This document shows, one piece after another, positions 12,948-14,232 of a stretch of DNA of 14,232 nucleotides (position 1 is its first letter; each line of letters opens with the position of its first letter). The translations under genes were made by a program, and so were the position numbers. The notes under the pieces are model-generated. The model did not search any database and had not been told where the DNA came from. It was given only the letters and a program-made list of their open reading frames with translations. The DNA lies in the NCBI GenBank assembly GCA_021826655.1, contig JAKAZC010000036.1, forward strand, positions 1 through 14,232, read 5' to 3'. Source of the DNA: Actinomycetes bacterium. GTDB lineage: Bacteria > Actinomycetota > Acidimicrobiia > Acidimicrobiales > RAAP-2.

Positions 12948-14135
12948 TCAGCGGTCGACCCCGAGGATGAGCCCGCTGGTCGGGACCCCGGTGCCCGAGG
13001 TGACCAGGACGTGCTCGACACCGTCCACCTGGTTGTACGAGTCACCCCGGACCTGGCGGACGCCCTCGGCGATGCCGTTCATCCCATGGAGATACGCCTC
13101 GCCCAGCTGGCCCCCGTGGGTGTTCACCGGGAGCCCCCCGCCGATCTCGATGTTGCCGTCCCGCACGAAGTCCTTCGCCTCGCCCTTGCCGCAGAACCCG
13201 AGCTCCTCGAGCTGATAGAGGACGTAGGGGGTGAAGTGGTCGTAGATGACGGCGGTCTGGATGTCGTCCGGCGACAGACCGGACGTCGCCCACAGCTGCC
13301 GTGCCACCGCAGTCATCTCGCCGAGCTCGGTCAGGTTGTCGTAGTAGTACGACGTCATCATCTCCTGGCCGGGTCCGGCCCCCTGGGCGGCGGCCCGGAT
13401 CACCGCCGGGGTGCTCGGGAGGTCGCGGGCACGCTCGAGCGAGGTGACGACGAGCGCCTGGCCACCGTCGGTCTCCTGGCAGCAGTCGAGGAGATGGAGG
13501 GGCTCGACGATCCACCGGGAGCGCTGGTGGTCCTCCAGGGTGATCGGCTGCTCGTAGAACCAGGCCCTGGGATTGGCGGCGGCGTGCCGGCGGTCCGCCA
13601 CCGCCACCCGGCCGAGGTCCTCGGACGTCGCGCCGGTCACGTGCAGGTACCGCTGGGCGGCCATCGCCACCCACTGGGCCGGGGTGAGCAGGCCCTGGGG
13701 CGCGTACCAGGCGAAGTGTGCGGTCTCGGCGTTCGCCACCGGGGCGCGCCCCTGCACACCGGCGCCGAACCGGTTGCCCGAGCGCTCGTTGAAGGCGCGG
13801 TAGCAGACGACCACGTCGGCCACACCGGCCTCGATGGCCATCGCCGCCTGCTGGATGGTGCCGCAACCGGCCCCTCCCCCGTAGTGGATCCGGCTGAAGA
13901 ACGAGAGCTCGCCCATGCCCAGGCTGCGGGCGATGTCGATCTCGGGGTTGGTGTCGGAGCTGAAGGTGACCAGCCCGTCGACCTCGGACGGTTCGATCCC
14001 CGCGTCGCGCAGGGCGAGGTCCACCGCCTCGACCGCCAGCCGCAGTTCACTGCGGCCCGAATCCTTGGAGAACTCGGTGGCACCGATCCCGGCGACGGCG
14101 GTGGTCCCGACGAAGGCGTGCGCGGTCCCGCTCAT
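12948..14135 (-). CDS. Thiolase-fold lipid-transfer protein, Ltp2-like putative aldolase
   Basis: The 395 residues belong to the non-condensing thiolase branch called lipid-transfer proteins. Landmarks are VAGIGATEFS at the N-terminus, GGGAGCGTIQQAAMAIEAGVADVVV (about 86-110, C91 near the thiolase nucleophile position), VIYDHFTPYVLYQLEELGF (296-314) and LPVNTHGGQLGEAYLHGMNG (335-354). Tyr298 and Tyr348 are 50 residues apart, the spacing I remember for the catalytic Tyr294 and Tyr344 of the steroid aldolase Ltp2. A retro-aldol cleavage of a beta-hydroxyacyl-CoA, such as a steroid side chain, is therefore likelier than beta-ketothiolysis. Ltp2 works with a DUF35 partner that is not in the window. 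The ATG overlaps the stop of the upstream MaoC-like gene as ATGA, so the two are co-translated. Confidence 0.85.
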   Translation of the reverse strand: MSGTAHAFVGTTAVAGIGATEFSKDSGRSELRLAVEAVDLALRDAGIEPSEVDGLVTFSSDTNPEIDIARSLGMGELSFFSRIHYGGGAGCGTIQQAAMAIEAGVADVVVCYRAFNERSGNRFGAGVQGRAPVANAETAHFAWYAPQGLLTPAQWVAMAAQRYLHVTGATSEDLGRVAVADRRHAAANPRAWFYEQPITLEDHQRSRWIVEPLHLLDCCQETDGGQALVVTSLERARDLPSTPAVIRAAAQGAGPGQEMMTSYYYDNLTELGEMTAVARQLWATSGLSPDDIQTAVIYDHFTPYVLYQLEELGFCGKGEAKDFVRDGNIEIGGGLPVNTHGGQLGEAYLHGMNGIAEGVRQVRGDSYNQVDGVEHVLVTSGTGVPTSGLILGVDR

Positions 14136-14232
14136 CGGGCACCTCCGACGGGTAGCAGCAATCGTACGGTGCCGGTCACGTGGTCGCCCAGTCCGTTGGC
14201 GCCGAGCACGGAAACATCTACCGCACCCCTCC
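14132..14232 (-). CDS. MaoC-like hydratase, C-terminal fragment (partial, N-terminus off the right edge)
   Basis: The last 32 codons of a minus-strand gene enter from the right edge, reading GAVDVSVLGANGLGDHVTGT followed by VRLLLPVGGAR, and end at TGA 14134-14132. The pattern of a valine-rich strand, a polar turn with G-D-H-V-T-G, then a final strand and LP is typical of the end of MaoC/hotdog enoyl-CoA hydratases. The stop overlaps the start of the lipid-transfer gene by four bases (ATGA). In the mycobacterial cholesterol operon the MaoC-like chsH1 directly precedes ltp2 in the same way, so a ChsH1-like hydratase is the best inference. Only a tail is visible, so the assignment is tentative. 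Confidence 0.6.
   Translation of the reverse strand, partial: RGAVDVSVLGANGLGDHVTGTVRLLLPVGGAR

Overview
This is a very GC-rich window of about 14.2 kb with dense, short-spaced genes, GTG and TTG starts, and several start codons that lie directly downstream of TANNNT boxes. These features and the gene families point to an actinobacterium. An environmental Acidimicrobiia-type lineage is my best guess, but nothing in the window fixes the taxon.

Layout from left to right. Positions 1-1119 (minus) hold the N-terminal 373 codons of the TldD metallopeptidase, cut by the window edge. Divergent from it is a small FlK-like hotdog thioesterase (1188-1565), then dxs for the MEP isoprenoid pathway (1679-3712). 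Next comes a FadD19-like acyl-CoA synthetase (3806-5452) followed 9 nt later by an isochorismatase-fold protein that lacks the usual catalytic residues (5462-6103). Convergent to these is a luciferase-like flavin monooxygenase (6196-7416, minus), which is divergent from a second, FATP/FadD17-like acyl-CoA synthetase (7584-9245). An ECF sigma factor (9425-10030) and a zinc-binding anti-sigma factor (10030-10323) overlap by one base. The stretch 10357-11094 (minus) is the wreck of a COG4705/DUF347-type membrane protein gene with three frameshifts. Then follow a double-DUF4389 membrane protein with a long proline-rich linker (11308-12837, minus), an Ltp2-like thiolase-fold lipid-transfer protein or aldolase (12948-14135, minus), and the last 32 codons of a MaoC-like hydratase (14132-14232, minus) that overlaps it as ATGA.

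The most coherent theme is acyl-CoA or steroid side-chain catabolism. There are two CoA ligases, a flavin monooxygenase, a MaoC-type hydratase and an Ltp2-like aldolase. Two 14-bp sites resemble the KstR operator TNNAACNNGTTNNA: one matches fully in the monooxygenase/ligase divergon, and one matches 7 of 8 positions just upstream of the FadD19-like gene. The MaoC-Ltp order with stop/start overlap is the order chsH1-ltp2 has in the mycobacterial cholesterol operon. A KstR-like local regulon is therefore a reasonable hypothesis, although no TetR regulator gene is in the window.

Most 3' ends carry a perfect GC-rich hairpin 18-60 nt past the stop without a U tract. I found no rRNA, tRNA, CRISPR array, insertion sequence or phage gene, and no clear defence or wholly new system.
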